Shown: piece by piece, positions 17,961-26,157 of the stretch | How positions within the stretch are numbered: the first letter of the stretch is position 1 | Layout: each line of letters starts with the position of its first letter | Source of the DNA: Ruminiclostridium papyrosolvens C7 | Lineage (GTDB): Bacteria; Bacillota; Clostridia; Acetivibrionales; DSM-1351 | Direction of reading: 5' to 3' | NCBI RefSeq assembly: GCF_000421965.1 | Contig: NZ_ATAY01000063.1 | Location: 1-64,000, forward strand | Length of the DNA stretch: 64,000 nucleotides | Made by a program: the position numbers and the translations under genes | The notes under the pieces: generated by a model | Seen by the model: the letters and a program-made list of their open reading frames with translations, nothing else | The model's database searches: none | What the model was told of the DNA's origin: nothing

Positions 17961-20333
17961 TTATCTCCCCTCTCTATTAATAAGACTTACCAGGTTAGCT
18001 ATATTGGGCTTGTTAAAAAATTCGCTGTAGTCAACTTCTACATTAAATTTATTGTAGATTTCGGCAAGGAGTGTCATTACCCGCAAGCTGTCCCCTCCAA
18101 GGCTCATAAAGTTTTCATTGACACCTATTCTGTTTATCTTGAGTATTCTTTTCATAACTTCAGCCACAGCCATTTCAAGCTCGGTGCTTGGAGAATCCTG
18201 AATATCCTTTGATTCTAAACGGTTTTCTAAAGGAACAGGCAGTCTTTTCTTGTCAATTTTACCGTTTTTAGTTAAAGGCCATTGCTCTACTATTACATAA
18301 TTGTTGGGGAGCATATACATAGGAAGATACTTTGCAAGGAACTTATTCATTTCCACCTCATCCAGAGAGGCATTTTTATTCATTATCAGGTATGCAATCA
18401 ATTTTGGATAATCCGAGTCCGAATTTACGATAACAAGAGATTCAGCTACACTGTCATGCTTATTCAGATTTTCCATTATTTCATTCAGTTCAATTCTGTG
18501 ACTTCTTATTTTTACCTGGTCATCCTTTCGGCCCATGTAATATATGTCCCCATTAGCCAGAAATTTGCCTAAGTCACCTGTTTTATATATTTTATCTACC
18601 TTTGGATCAACCTCAGGGTTTGTAATGAAATGGGCATTGTTCATTTCCGGACGGTTATAATAACCCCTTGTTACTCCATAGCCTGAAATATACAATTCTC
18701 CCACACATCCCACGGGTACGTTTTTCATATTGTCGTCCAGAATATATATGCTGTTGTTATCCAGAGGCCTTCCTATATGAGGTTCAGCACTGTCATTATT
18801 GTTTATAAGGCAATATGTTGAATCTACCGTACACTCAGTAGGTCCGTATACATTAAATATCTTAATTTTTTTCTCTTCTCTGAGCATATCCCACATTTCA
18901 TTTGGAATAGCTTCTCCCCCTACCAGAATCAAGTCCAAATCCTCACTGCACTTTTCCAGAAGCTTTTCTCTCAGCAGCAGATTTAATTGGGATGGGGTAC
19001 AATCAAAAACGTTCATTTTACTATCAGCTATATACTGTATCAACCCTATGGCAGAATTTCTTACATTTTCAGGGATTATACTGATGCTATATCCTTTGAG
19101 AAGTGCCACAAGTTGCTGTACTGAGGCATCAAAACCAAATGGTGCATTTACTGAGGCTACAACATTATTTTTTTCAGGAATATATTTGTACATATGAGCA
19201 TCAATGTTTGTAAAAAGATTCATAACAGAAAAATGTTCTACAATAGTAAGCTTGGGATATCCCGTTGACCCGGAAGTGTATATTCCGTAAGCCATATTAT
19301 TTTTTGTAATACACAGGTCAAGGTTTTCTTTTTCATATAGACTCATGTCAAAGTCGTCTATATACAGAATTTGGCTATTATCTGCAGGAATACACGACTG
19401 AAATTTAACTTTAGAAATGATAAGAGGCATATTGGTTTCACGTATCATAAACTCCAGTCTTTTAACAGGAAAGTTTTCATGTCCGGGATTCAATGTATCG
19501 GAGTCTATAGGAACATACCCGTTCCCTGACTTCATTATTCCCAGTATTGAAATGATGTACTCTATGGAGCGTTCCATAAAAACTCCTATCAGACGCTCGG
19601 TGTCCTTACATTTCTTATGGATATAATGTGCCATTTGGTTAGCTTTCTCATTTAACTCCCTATAGGTCAATTTTTTGTCTGAATATATTACCGCTGTTCT
19701 ATCCGGGTACTCCATTGCCCTTTGCTCAAACATCTGATGGAAACAAATATCCGGAACTTCCCTTTTTGGACTGACCATAAAATTCTTTATAATTTCATCC
19801 TCTGTAGAACTGATTATGTTGATATTTTCAATTGTAACCTGAGGGTTGCTGAGGAATTCATCAACAATTTTTTGCAATCTGCCTTCCATGAGAGTTTCCG
19901 CCTTGTCATCTAAATTAAAACAATAAGAAATCTCATTATTTTCGCTGAAACAATGCAGGGTATTAGTTCTGTCTTTTTTGCCTTGGTATTTTTCCAACTC
20001 TGCTGTGCTTAAAGCTTTATCGCTGTAATAAAACAATGGAGTTTCATCGCCATCCCCGTTACCTTCACTCTGACAACAGCAGCAACCGGATATTTTGTTT
20101 TGGATATCCAACAAAAGCTCAGTGAATTTTGTGCCATCGTTTACTGATACACAAAGTATAAATTGTTTACCGGACTTATTGACACGTATGGTCCATTTGT
20201 TAAATTCATTCATTTTATGTAGAAGTACTGAATAGCAGCCCAGCAAAAAGCTTTCTTGCTTAATGGATTGCTCCTTTAAATATTTATCAACTGCATTTTT
20301 ACTTTCGAGTATAGTAAATTTTTTATCACCCAT
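17961..20333 (-). CDS. NRPS didomain, predicted Gln, with truncated condensation-like N-terminus
   Basis: 790 residues. Residues 1-190 look like the tail half of a condensation domain, lack HHxxxDG and contain four cysteines in a row (84-87). The A-domain follows: YTSGSTGYPK, where Leu replaces the usual Gly after PK, FDASV, YGPTE, YKTGD and lysine motif NGKIDKK. The carrier site is GGDSL. The pocket reads D-A-Q-D-L-G-V-V-D-K, identical to the glutamine code as I recall it. AGAGAGG lies eight bases before the ATG. It is the first biosynthetic gene after the antiporter and may load the first residue. Confidence 0.88.
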   Translation of the reverse strand: MGDKKFTILESKNAVDKYLKEQSIKQESFLLGCYSVLLHKMNEFNKWTIRVNKSGKQFILCVSVNDGTKFTELLLDIQNKISGCCCCQSEGNGDGDETPLFYYSDKALSTAELEKYQGKKDRTNTLHCFSENNEISYCFNLDDKAETLMEGRLQKIVDEFLSNPQVTIENINIISSTEDEIIKNFMVSPKREVPDICFHQMFEQRAMEYPDRTAVIYSDKKLTYRELNEKANQMAHYIHKKCKDTERLIGVFMERSIEYIISILGIMKSGNGYVPIDSDTLNPGHENFPVKRLEFMIRETNMPLIISKVKFQSCIPADNSQILYIDDFDMSLYEKENLDLCITKNNMAYGIYTSGSTGYPKLTIVEHFSVMNLFTNIDAHMYKYIPEKNNVVASVNAPFGFDASVQQLVALLKGYSISIIPENVRNSAIGLIQYIADSKMNVFDCTPSQLNLLLREKLLEKCSEDLDLILVGGEAIPNEMWDMLREEKKIKIFNVYGPTECTVDSTYCLINNNDSAEPHIGRPLDNNSIYILDDNMKNVPVGCVGELYISGYGVTRGYYNRPEMNNAHFITNPEVDPKVDKIYKTGDLGKFLANGDIYYMGRKDDQVKIRSHRIELNEIMENLNKHDSVAESLVIVNSDSDYPKLIAYLIMNKNASLDEVEMNKFLAKYLPMYMLPNNYVIVEQWPLTKNGKIDKKRLPVPLENRLESKDIQDSPSTELEMAVAEVMKRILKINRIGVNENFMSLGGDSLRVMTLLAEIYNKFNVEVDYSEFFNKPNIANLVSLINREGR

Positions 20334-20390
20334 ATTTTCAACCTCTCTTTTGATAATTAATTCTATTGCCTACTTTTTTTACAAAAATTT

Positions 20391-21662
20391 TTAATTTATA
20401 GTCTCACCCCTTTTTATTTTTTGTAATGACATACTATTTAGTTTTAGTATCCTCTTAACTACCGGGGTACTTATAAGAGAAGTTACTATTGCCATTATTA
20501 CCAGAGCTACGAAAACTTGCTCCGTAATCATATTTAAATCAAGAGCCGTAGATGCAATAATAATTTCAACAGCACCCCTTGAGTTCATACAGACCCCTAC
20601 GCATACAGCAGCTTTCGTGTTCATTCCACCTAAAACTGCACCTACTGAGGCCCCTACTATTTTTCCTATACATGCTATAAGTAGAACAGCAATAATAAGA
20701 GATAAGTTTAAGTTACTTATAAAATTTGCTTTTAGTCCGATTGAAACAAAGTAAAGGGGTGCAAAAAATTCAGTTGCGAATCTATGCATAATTACACGGT
20801 TGCTTGCACCACTCATTCTGTAATATTTGCTTAAGACAGTACCTAATAGAAAAACTGCAAAAAACGGGTGTATACCAGCTATTTCAGCTATAAAGGCTGT
20901 GAATAATATAAGTACAATAGAAATACCGATAAAAGCATTTTTATTTTTAAAGAATCTATTGAAAAATGCAATCACAGTTCTGCATATTCTTGGAACAATT
21001 AAGAACATTACCACTATAAAAATAACAACTTTTAATATGGATAAACCAATGGCTATAGGTGCAGCTTTCTTCGAATTTACAAAACTTATAAGGCAGGAGA
21101 AAATTGTCCACCCTATAAGATCATCAATTGTTGCAGATCCAACGATTGCAGTGCCCAGTTCTGTTTTTAATATGTTCAAATCCATGAGTGTCTTAATTAT
21201 AATAGGCAGTGCCGAGATAGATAGAGCTGTTCCGATAAACACCACAAATATCCACCTCTCCATTTGTGCAGAGTGGCCCTGCTCCATTGGAATAAACAAT
21301 GCCAGCACCATACCCAGACATAGTGGAATGATTATTCCTAATGAACTGGTTAGAAATATAAGCCTCCTCCTTTTCCATATAATTCTGAAATTAATTTCAA
21401 GTCCTGCAACATACATAAATAAGAACATTCCTATTTGGATGAAGTTTGCAGTATCGGGCAGTAATACGGTATGTGAAGGAAATATAGCCGAAAACAAATC
21501 TGGTGAAACCATCTTTAGTACAGTTGGTCCTAATAAAATACCTCCTAATAATTCCCCGAGTACCGTTGAGTTAACAAGCTTATTGGATATTTGCCCCATT
21601 AATAGTGCGACTGCCAGTAAAACACATATTTGAAGTATATATAAATATAATGTATTGCTCAT
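20391..21662 (-). CDS. Cation/proton antiporter, CPA2 family
   Basis: A 423-residue membrane protein with about twelve hydrophobic segments. It resembles the NapA/KefB transport domain, including the segment MFLFMYVAGLEINF and the later IGLKANF. No regulatory Trk domain is attached. It exchanges Na+ or K+ for protons. It heads the biosynthetic run, 57 bases ahead of the glutamine didomain, so it may be co-expressed for resistance to a membrane-active or ion-binding product, or be a bystander. GAGAGGGAG precedes the ATG. Confidence 0.88.
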   Translation of the reverse strand: MSNTLYLYILQICVLLAVALLMGQISNKLVNSTVLGELLGGILLGPTVLKMVSPDLFSAIFPSHTVLLPDTANFIQIGMFLFMYVAGLEINFRIIWKRRRLIFLTSSLGIIIPLCLGMVLALFIPMEQGHSAQMERWIFVVFIGTALSISALPIIIKTLMDLNILKTELGTAIVGSATIDDLIGWTIFSCLISFVNSKKAAPIAIGLSILKVVIFIVVMFLIVPRICRTVIAFFNRFFKNKNAFIGISIVLILFTAFIAEIAGIHPFFAVFLLGTVLSKYYRMSGASNRVIMHRFATEFFAPLYFVSIGLKANFISNLNLSLIIAVLLIACIGKIVGASVGAVLGGMNTKAAVCVGVCMNSRGAVEIIIASTALDLNMITEQVFVALVIMAIVTSLISTPVVKRILKLNSMSLQKIKRGETIN

Positions 21663-21744
21663 TAGTATAAGGCTCCCTCTCTAATACGCTATTTCTATTT
21701 TCTACCATGGTAATATATGGCTGATTTGATTTCTACTCTAAGAA

Positions 21745-21795
21745 ATTATAGGATTTCAGTGTATTTTATAGAATGTAACTACTAAATTTTGTAGT
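21745..21795 (-). promoter_or_regulatory. Candidate cluster promoter with activator-like dyad
   Basis: Reading the minus strand between the LuxR gene and the antiporter gene, a perfect TATAAT (21745-21750) has only a weak -35 (TTCTAT, 21768-21773, 17-base spacer). Just upstream lies an 18-base near-palindrome with ACTAC/GTAGT arms (21778-21795). A poor -35 with a dyad near -48 is the arrangement expected for an activator such as the adjacent LuxR protein. It could instead be a weak terminator of that gene. Confidence 0.35.
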
Positions 21796-21803
21796 ATAAG
21801 GAA

Positions 21804-22574
21804 TTATATTTCATCAATGGTTATAAGATTGTACTTCAAGGCTTTTACAACTGCATCGATTACATTGCTGGTATCCAACTTTCTGAAAATAATCTTTTTA
21901 TGGTATCTTACAGTGTTTATACTTATTCCGGAATCGATGGCGACTGCTTTTTCAGTCATTCCCTTTGCAAGCAATTTCAGCACCATTAACTGCTTGTCGC
22001 TGAACTTCATTTGAGATATCTGTCTTTTAGCCAGAGTTTGCCCTGTTCCCTCCACCTCATTCCCTACCTGATATGCCAAGAGCTCCGTTATAATAATCAA
22101 TTCCTTTTTTATGGGAATACCTGTGGACGCAACGGCTATAGAACCTATTATTCTGTTCCGGATACATATTGGTACAGAAAAAAGGTACATTCGGCTGAAG
22201 AAACTGCAATAATGGTGCTGGGGCTCAGTATTAACTTTTTTGTTTAGCTTCAACGACAGAGAAATGGCGTTTGTGCCGCTGATTTCCTCTGCAAGTGAGA
22301 TACCTTCCTTGAGAATAGTATGGTTTTTCTTATTTATATACAGAATTATTCCTTCAGAATCCGTTAGCAAAAAGGAATGTTTACCAAGTATTTGGGTGTT
22401 TACCTTTTCAACAGCATCCTTAAAGACCGATAATAGCATTTTATTTTCATCTAATTTGACCTTTATATCATATTCTTTCATGCTTACAGGAATTGAAGCG
22501 TTACTGGGCAAATCCATCTCTAAACATCTCCTCCATGAATTTAAAACCTCCTTACTTACATATGAGTTTTTCAT
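21804..22574 (-). CDS. GAF-LuxR transcriptional regulator
   Basis: 256 residues. The N-terminus, EVLNSWRRC followed by a GAF-like region (residues 30-165), recalls AcoR-type sensors. The C-terminus is a LuxR/GerE helix-turn-helix: LKLLAKGMTEKAVAIDSGIS then NTVRYHKKIIFRKL. There is no sigma-54 domain. It lies on the same strand, 141 bases ahead of the antiporter, and is the most likely pathway regulator, sensing a small ligand through GAF. TGGAGG precedes the ATG. Confidence 0.85.
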   Translation of the reverse strand: MKNSYVSKEVLNSWRRCLEMDLPSNASIPVSMKEYDIKVKLDENKMLLSVFKDAVEKVNTQILGKHSFLLTDSEGIILYINKKNHTILKEGISLAEEISGTNAISLSLKLNKKVNTEPQHHYCSFFSRMYLFSVPICIRNRIIGSIAVASTGIPIKKELIIITELLAYQVGNEVEGTGQTLAKRQISQMKFSDKQLMVLKLLAKGMTEKAVAIDSGISINTVRYHKKIIFRKLDTSNVIDAVVKALKYNLITIDEI

Positions 22575-22762
22575 TAAATACCTCCAGATTTTGTATTTTT
22601 TTAAAATAACAACCTAAAATGTTACATAATATAAATATTTCATTAGTTCTTTTAAGAATTTTAATAACCTCTTTGTTTATTTTTGGTAATAATTCCAGAA
22701 AACTATATAATTATGTAGGTTAAAATAATCATTTGGAGAAAAATGAGGTTTAGATAAAACAA

Positions 22763-22796
22763 GAAACGTCGACATTTGTTAAAATGCCGACGTTTC
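22763..22796 (-). terminator. Rho-independent terminator after tag
   Basis: A 15-bp stem with one mismatch (GAAACGTCG arm) and a four-base loop, followed on the minus strand by a T-rich tract. It lies just beyond the tag stop codon and isolates that unit from the LuxR gene. Confidence 0.8.
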
Positions 22797-22835
22797 CATA
22801 AAGTTTACATTAACAATAATATTGTTTTTAATTGA

Positions 22836-23396
22836 TTATCTGTTTATTGTATGATAAGGACATGATCTTATATGGTCGTCTACCATACCGATTGCCTGCA
22901 TAAATGAATAGATTATAACTGGACCAACAAATTTGAAGTTTCTCTTTTTCAAATCTTTGCTTATTTCTTCCGACAGGAGAGTTTTTGCAGGAATTTGTTC
23001 TTCAGAATCCCTGATATTTATCTGGGGGCGATAATCAACGTAACGCCACAGGTAATCTGAAAAGCTTCCAAGCTCTGTTTGTGTTTTAAGTACCGCCAAA
23101 GCATTGCTTCTGACAGACCTTAATTTCAAGGGACTTTTAACTACATTATATTCATTTTTGATATTTTCCAGTTCTTCATCACTAAGGGTTGAACAATATC
23201 GGATATCGAAATTTTTAAAAGCCTTTTTATATTCTTCTCTTTTGGCAAGGACGATACTCCAGGATAAACCGCTTTGAGCCCCTTCCAAAGTAAGCATTTC
23301 AAATATATATGAATCATCATAACTTGGTCTGCACCATTCATTATCGTGATATTGTTTCATTATAGGATTATTGCCGGGCCATAAACAAGCACTCAT
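22836..23396 (-). CDS. tag: DNA-3-methyladenine glycosylase I
   Basis: 186 residues, the normal Tag length. It removes 3-methyladenine from alkylated DNA. The zinc ligands seen in E. coli Tag are kept: C4 and H17 at the start (CLWPGNNPIMKQYH) and the late His/Cys in DDHIRSCPYH. The core EGAQSGLSWSIVL is characteristic. It lies 34 bases downstream of the metallo-hydrolase gene and is probably co-transcribed with it. Housekeeping repair, unrelated to the biosynthetic run. Confidence 0.95.
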   Translation of the reverse strand: MSACLWPGNNPIMKQYHDNEWCRPSYDDSYIFEMLTLEGAQSGLSWSIVLAKREEYKKAFKNFDIRYCSTLSDEELENIKNEYNVVKSPLKLRSVRSNALAVLKTQTELGSFSDYLWRYVDYRPQINIRDSEEQIPAKTLLSEEISKDLKKRNFKFVGPVIIYSFMQAIGMVDDHIRSCPYHTINR

Positions 23397-23430
23397 AGAA
23401 AACCCTTTCTCTTCATAGTTTATTTTTTAT

Positions 23431-24066
23431 CTATAAATAATTCAGTGTCAAAACTTCCGGATATTCGGATATATTATCTGCATTTATTGTAAGCTCATTA
23501 CCGGGGTACCTTTTACCGTCTATTTTTTCCAGAAACCTTTCCGGCTCTGCCAGTTTAAATGACAGATGTTCTGTCTTATAGTGCATGGGAATTGAAATCC
23601 TTGGATTAATTGATTTTATAACCTTTATTGCCGTATCTCCGTCAATTGTATATATGTCACCTATTGGAACAAGGAGTACATCCACCTGACCAATTTCCTC
23701 AAGCTGTTCTTCAGATAAAACATGCCCTAAATCACCCAAATGACAAATAGTAATCCCATCAATTGAATAAATGAATACTATATTTTTACCCCTTTTTGCA
23801 CCGCCCAATTCATCGTGAAAAGTTGATATTCCTTTTATACTTATATCTCCGTGGGTAAAATTGCCTGCATCTTTTATATGCTTGAAACTGCCCTTCACAA
23901 CACTGACATTGTCATGGTCAAAATGATTATGACTTACTGTTACGATATCTGCCTCTGTGTGCGGGAGAGGATAACCCACCTGTTCATCAAACGGGTCTGT
24001 CAGTATCCTTGTACCATTATCCGAAGTTATAAGAAAACACGAATGACCAAACCATTTAATCTTCAT
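23431..24066 (-). CDS. Metallo-beta-lactamase-fold hydrolase, UPF0173-like
   Basis: 211 residues. The MBL zinc motif appears as SHNHFDHDN, and later GDLGH and the C-terminal histidine in IPMHYKTEH give the remaining ligands. The compact size and opening KIKWFGHSCFLI fit the UPF0173/UlaG-like group. Substrate is unknown. AGGAGG precedes the ATG. It is first gene of a two-gene unit with tag and is divergent from the iron importer. Confidence 0.88.
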   Translation of the reverse strand: MKIKWFGHSCFLITSDNGTRILTDPFDEQVGYPLPHTEADIVTVSHNHFDHDNVSVVKGSFKHIKDAGNFTHGDISIKGISTFHDELGGAKRGKNIVFIYSIDGITICHLGDLGHVLSEEQLEEIGQVDVLLVPIGDIYTIDGDTAIKVIKSINPRISIPMHYKTEHLSFKLAEPERFLEKIDGKRYPGNELTINADNISEYPEVLTLNYL

Positions 24067-24194
24067 TATTTATCCTCCTGTTTAAACTAAGTATTATACA
24101 TTATTTTACTATAAATTCACCAGAGTTTAAATAAAATTGGAAAAGGCGTCTTTCATATGATTACATACGATAAGAGGTCTTATTATTTCATAAA

Positions 24195-24209
24195 TGATAA
24201 TTATTATCA
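24195..24209 (+). promoter_or_regulatory. Fur box
   Basis: TGATAAT-T-ATTATCA is a perfect 7-1-7 inverted repeat identical to the Fur consensus core. Flanking A/T extends the symmetry to AAATGATAAT/ATTATCATTT. It sits directly upstream of the -35 of the ABC importer promoter, so iron-replete Fur should repress the operon. Confidence 0.85.
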
Positions 24210-24215
24210 TTTAGC

Positions 24216-24245
24216 TTGACTTTTTCAAATATCATATGTTATATT
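24216..24245 (+). promoter_or_regulatory. Promoter of iron ABC operon
   Basis: -35 TTGACT (24216-24221), then TTATAT (24239, spacer 17) or TATATT (24240, spacer 18) as -10. A start point near 24252 is expected. Confidence 0.7.
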
Positions 24246-24252
24246 TTATAAA

Positions 24253-24268
24253 GTTAGCATACGCTAAC
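24253..24268. promoter_or_regulatory. Second operator-like dyad, GTTAGC-N4-GCTAAC
   Basis: A perfect 6-bp inverted repeat placed at the expected transcription start, just downstream of the -10. It recalls DtxR/IdeR-type half sites (TTAGGCTAAC) more than Fur. It may give a second layer of metal control or a short 5' hairpin. Confidence 0.45.
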
Positions 24269-24295
24269 CACATTTAAGCCAACAAAAATAGTAAT

Positions 24296-25384
24296 TTGAA
24301 GGAGGTGTTTTTAATAAAGAACAAACAATTATTTGAGATAAAGGGAATCTATTTCACCGCAGTAGTCTCCTTACTTGCTGCCATCATTTTCTCCCTGTGT
24401 TTCTCGGCATCGGTAGGACAAGCGGATGTACCACTGAAACAAACTTTCAACATTCTGATTAACAAAATAACAGGCGGTGCTTTCGGTTCACTTGAAAATA
24501 TACCAAAAGCTTTTGTTAACATAGTCTGGCAGGTTAGAATTCCAAGAATTCTTTTTGCTGTTTTTATAGGAACAGCTCTTGCAGTCAGCGGTGCCGTTAT
24601 GCAGGCAATAGTGCAGAACCCCCTTGCAGACCCGTACATATTAGGTATTTCATCAGGCTCTTCTTTAGGAGCAACATTTGCTATTTTAATTGGCTTCGGG
24701 GGTGGAACAATTTTTTCACAATTCGGTTTAACATTCAGTGCCTTTTTGGGTGCAGTACTTGCCTCTCTTGCAGTTCTATTGCTATCAAGCGTGGGCGGGC
24801 GGATGACGTCAATGAAGCTGGTGTTGTCGGGTTCGGTTATTAGTGCTTTATTCAGTTCATTTTCCAGTATTATTGTCTATTTTTCCAATAATGCTGAGGG
24901 TATGAAAAACGTTACCTTTTGGGCTATGGGAAGTCTCGCTTCATCAGGCTGGAGTAAGGTACCTGTTCTAGCCCTTGTGGTAAGCGTCGTAACCGTATTT
25001 TTTCTATTCCAGCATAGGATACTAAATACCATGCTTTTAGGTGATGAGGCTGCAACGACACTAGGTATCCCTCTTTCAAAGTACAGAAGATTTTATATGC
25101 TGCTTACTTCTCTGTTAACGGGAGTTGTTGTTGCGTACTCTGGAATGATAGGCTTTATTGGTCTTATTATCCCTCATATTGTCAGAGGCTTTATCGGTTC
25201 TGACCACAAACGTATGCTGCCTATGACTGCATTGATAGGCTCACTGTTTTTAATATGGGCGGATGTGTTATCCAGAATAATTGTAGAAAATGTGGAGTTA
25301 CCAATCGGTATTATTACCTCTATCATAGGAGCACCAATGTTTATCTATATTATTGTAAAAAAAGGCTATAACTTTGGAGGATAG
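24296..25384 (+). CDS. Iron/siderophore (or cobalamin) ABC permease, FecCD family
   Basis: About 360 residues with ten or so membrane segments. Family motifs GxxLAVSGAVMQ-like (ALAVSGAVMQAIVQNPLADPYILG) and the cytoplasmic GLIIPHIVR near the end fit BtuC/FhuB. It transports a ferric-siderophore, heme or B12 across the membrane. The start is uncertain: TTG 24296 overlaps the strong AAGGAGG site (24299-24305), and the codon eight bases after that site is ATA (24314), with no ATG in frame nearby. The upstream Fur box argues for iron. It ends one base before the ATPase ATG. Confidence 0.92.
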   Translation: MKEVFLIKNKQLFEIKGIYFTAVVSLLAAIIFSLCFSASVGQADVPLKQTFNILINKITGGAFGSLENIPKAFVNIVWQVRIPRILFAVFIGTALAVSGAVMQAIVQNPLADPYILGISSGSSLGATFAILIGFGGGTIFSQFGLTFSAFLGAVLASLAVLLLSSVGGRMTSMKLVLSGSVISALFSSFSSIIVYFSNNAEGMKNVTFWAMGSLASSGWSKVPVLALVVSVVTVFFLFQHRILNTMLLGDEAATTLGIPLSKYRRFYMLLTSLLTGVVVAYSGMIGFIGLIIPHIVRGFIGSDHKRMLPMTALIGSLFLIWADVLSRIIVENVELPIGIITSIIGAPMFIYIIVKKGYNFGG

Positions 25385-25385
25385 T

Positions 25386-26147
25386 ATGGAGCTTAATGTT
25401 CAAAATCTTCGTGTGTCAATCAATAAAAAAGAAATCGTAAAAGATGTTTCCCTGAGGGTAAAAAACAAGCAATTTGTAGGGATTATCGGTGCAAACGGCT
25501 GCGGTAAGTCCACTATGCTGAAAAGTATCTACAAAAGTCTGAAACCCCAAGGAGGTTCAGTGTTTTTAGATAATATTGATTTGCTGAACACCCCCCCGAA
25601 AAAAGTATCTCAGAAAATGAGCGTAGTGGGCCAGTTCAATGAAATTAGTTTTGATCTGACTGTCTTTCAAATGGTCATGCTTGGACGAACCCCACACAAA
25701 AAACTTCTGGACTCCGATACAGAAGAAGATATTGACATTGTCCACCGTGCAATAGGACAAACCAATCTGACGGAATATATGGACAGAAGCTATTTAACAC
25801 TTTCCGGCGGCGAAAAACAACGTGTTATTCTGGCCCGGGCAATTGCACAGCAACCTTCTTTTTTAGTGTTGGATGAGCCAACCAATCATCTTGATATACG
25901 TTATCAATTGGAAGTTCTTCACTGTGTTAAAAATCTGGACATCGGTGTACTTGCGGCATTGCATGACTTGCAGATGGCGGCTGAATATTGTGATTATATT
26001 TATGCTATGAAAAAAGGCAAGATTATAGCACACGGAAAACCCAATGAGCTTTTTACTGAAGAGCTTGTAGCGGATTTATATGATGTTAAGTGCAAGATTT
26101 ATGAAAACCCCGTTTCAAATAATTTAAGTTTTGTATATCAAATTTAG
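25386..26147 (+). CDS. Iron/siderophore ABC ATPase
   Basis: 253 residues. Walker A GANGCGKST, signature LSGGEKQR, Walker B FLVLDEPTNHLD and the switch histidine in ALHDLQMA place it in the FepC/FhuC/BtuD group. It energises the FecCD permease. The ATG 25386 is favoured over an in-frame TTG at 25374 because GGAGG (25376-25380) precedes it and the TTG overlaps that site. Confidence 0.93.
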   Translation: MELNVQNLRVSINKKEIVKDVSLRVKNKQFVGIIGANGCGKSTMLKSIYKSLKPQGGSVFLDNIDLLNTPPKKVSQKMSVVGQFNEISFDLTVFQMVMLGRTPHKKLLDSDTEEDIDIVHRAIGQTNLTEYMDRSYLTLSGGEKQRVILARAIAQQPSFLVLDEPTNHLDIRYQLEVLHCVKNLDIGVLAALHDLQMAAEYCDYIYAMKKGKIIAHGKPNELFTEELVADLYDVKCKIYENPVSNNLSFVYQI

Positions 26148-26157
26148 GAGAATCTTT

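Noticed and set aside
40-20333. The cluster as closthioamide itself
   Set aside because: The A-carrier didomains, two radical SAM enzymes and predicted Gly and Gln pockets do not fit closthioamide, and no chorismate lyase for the 4-hydroxybenzoate starter is seen.
20827-21633. Long 268-codon frame on the plus strand
   Set aside because: Mirror frame of the antiporter gene. The opposite strand has clear family motifs and a ribosome site.
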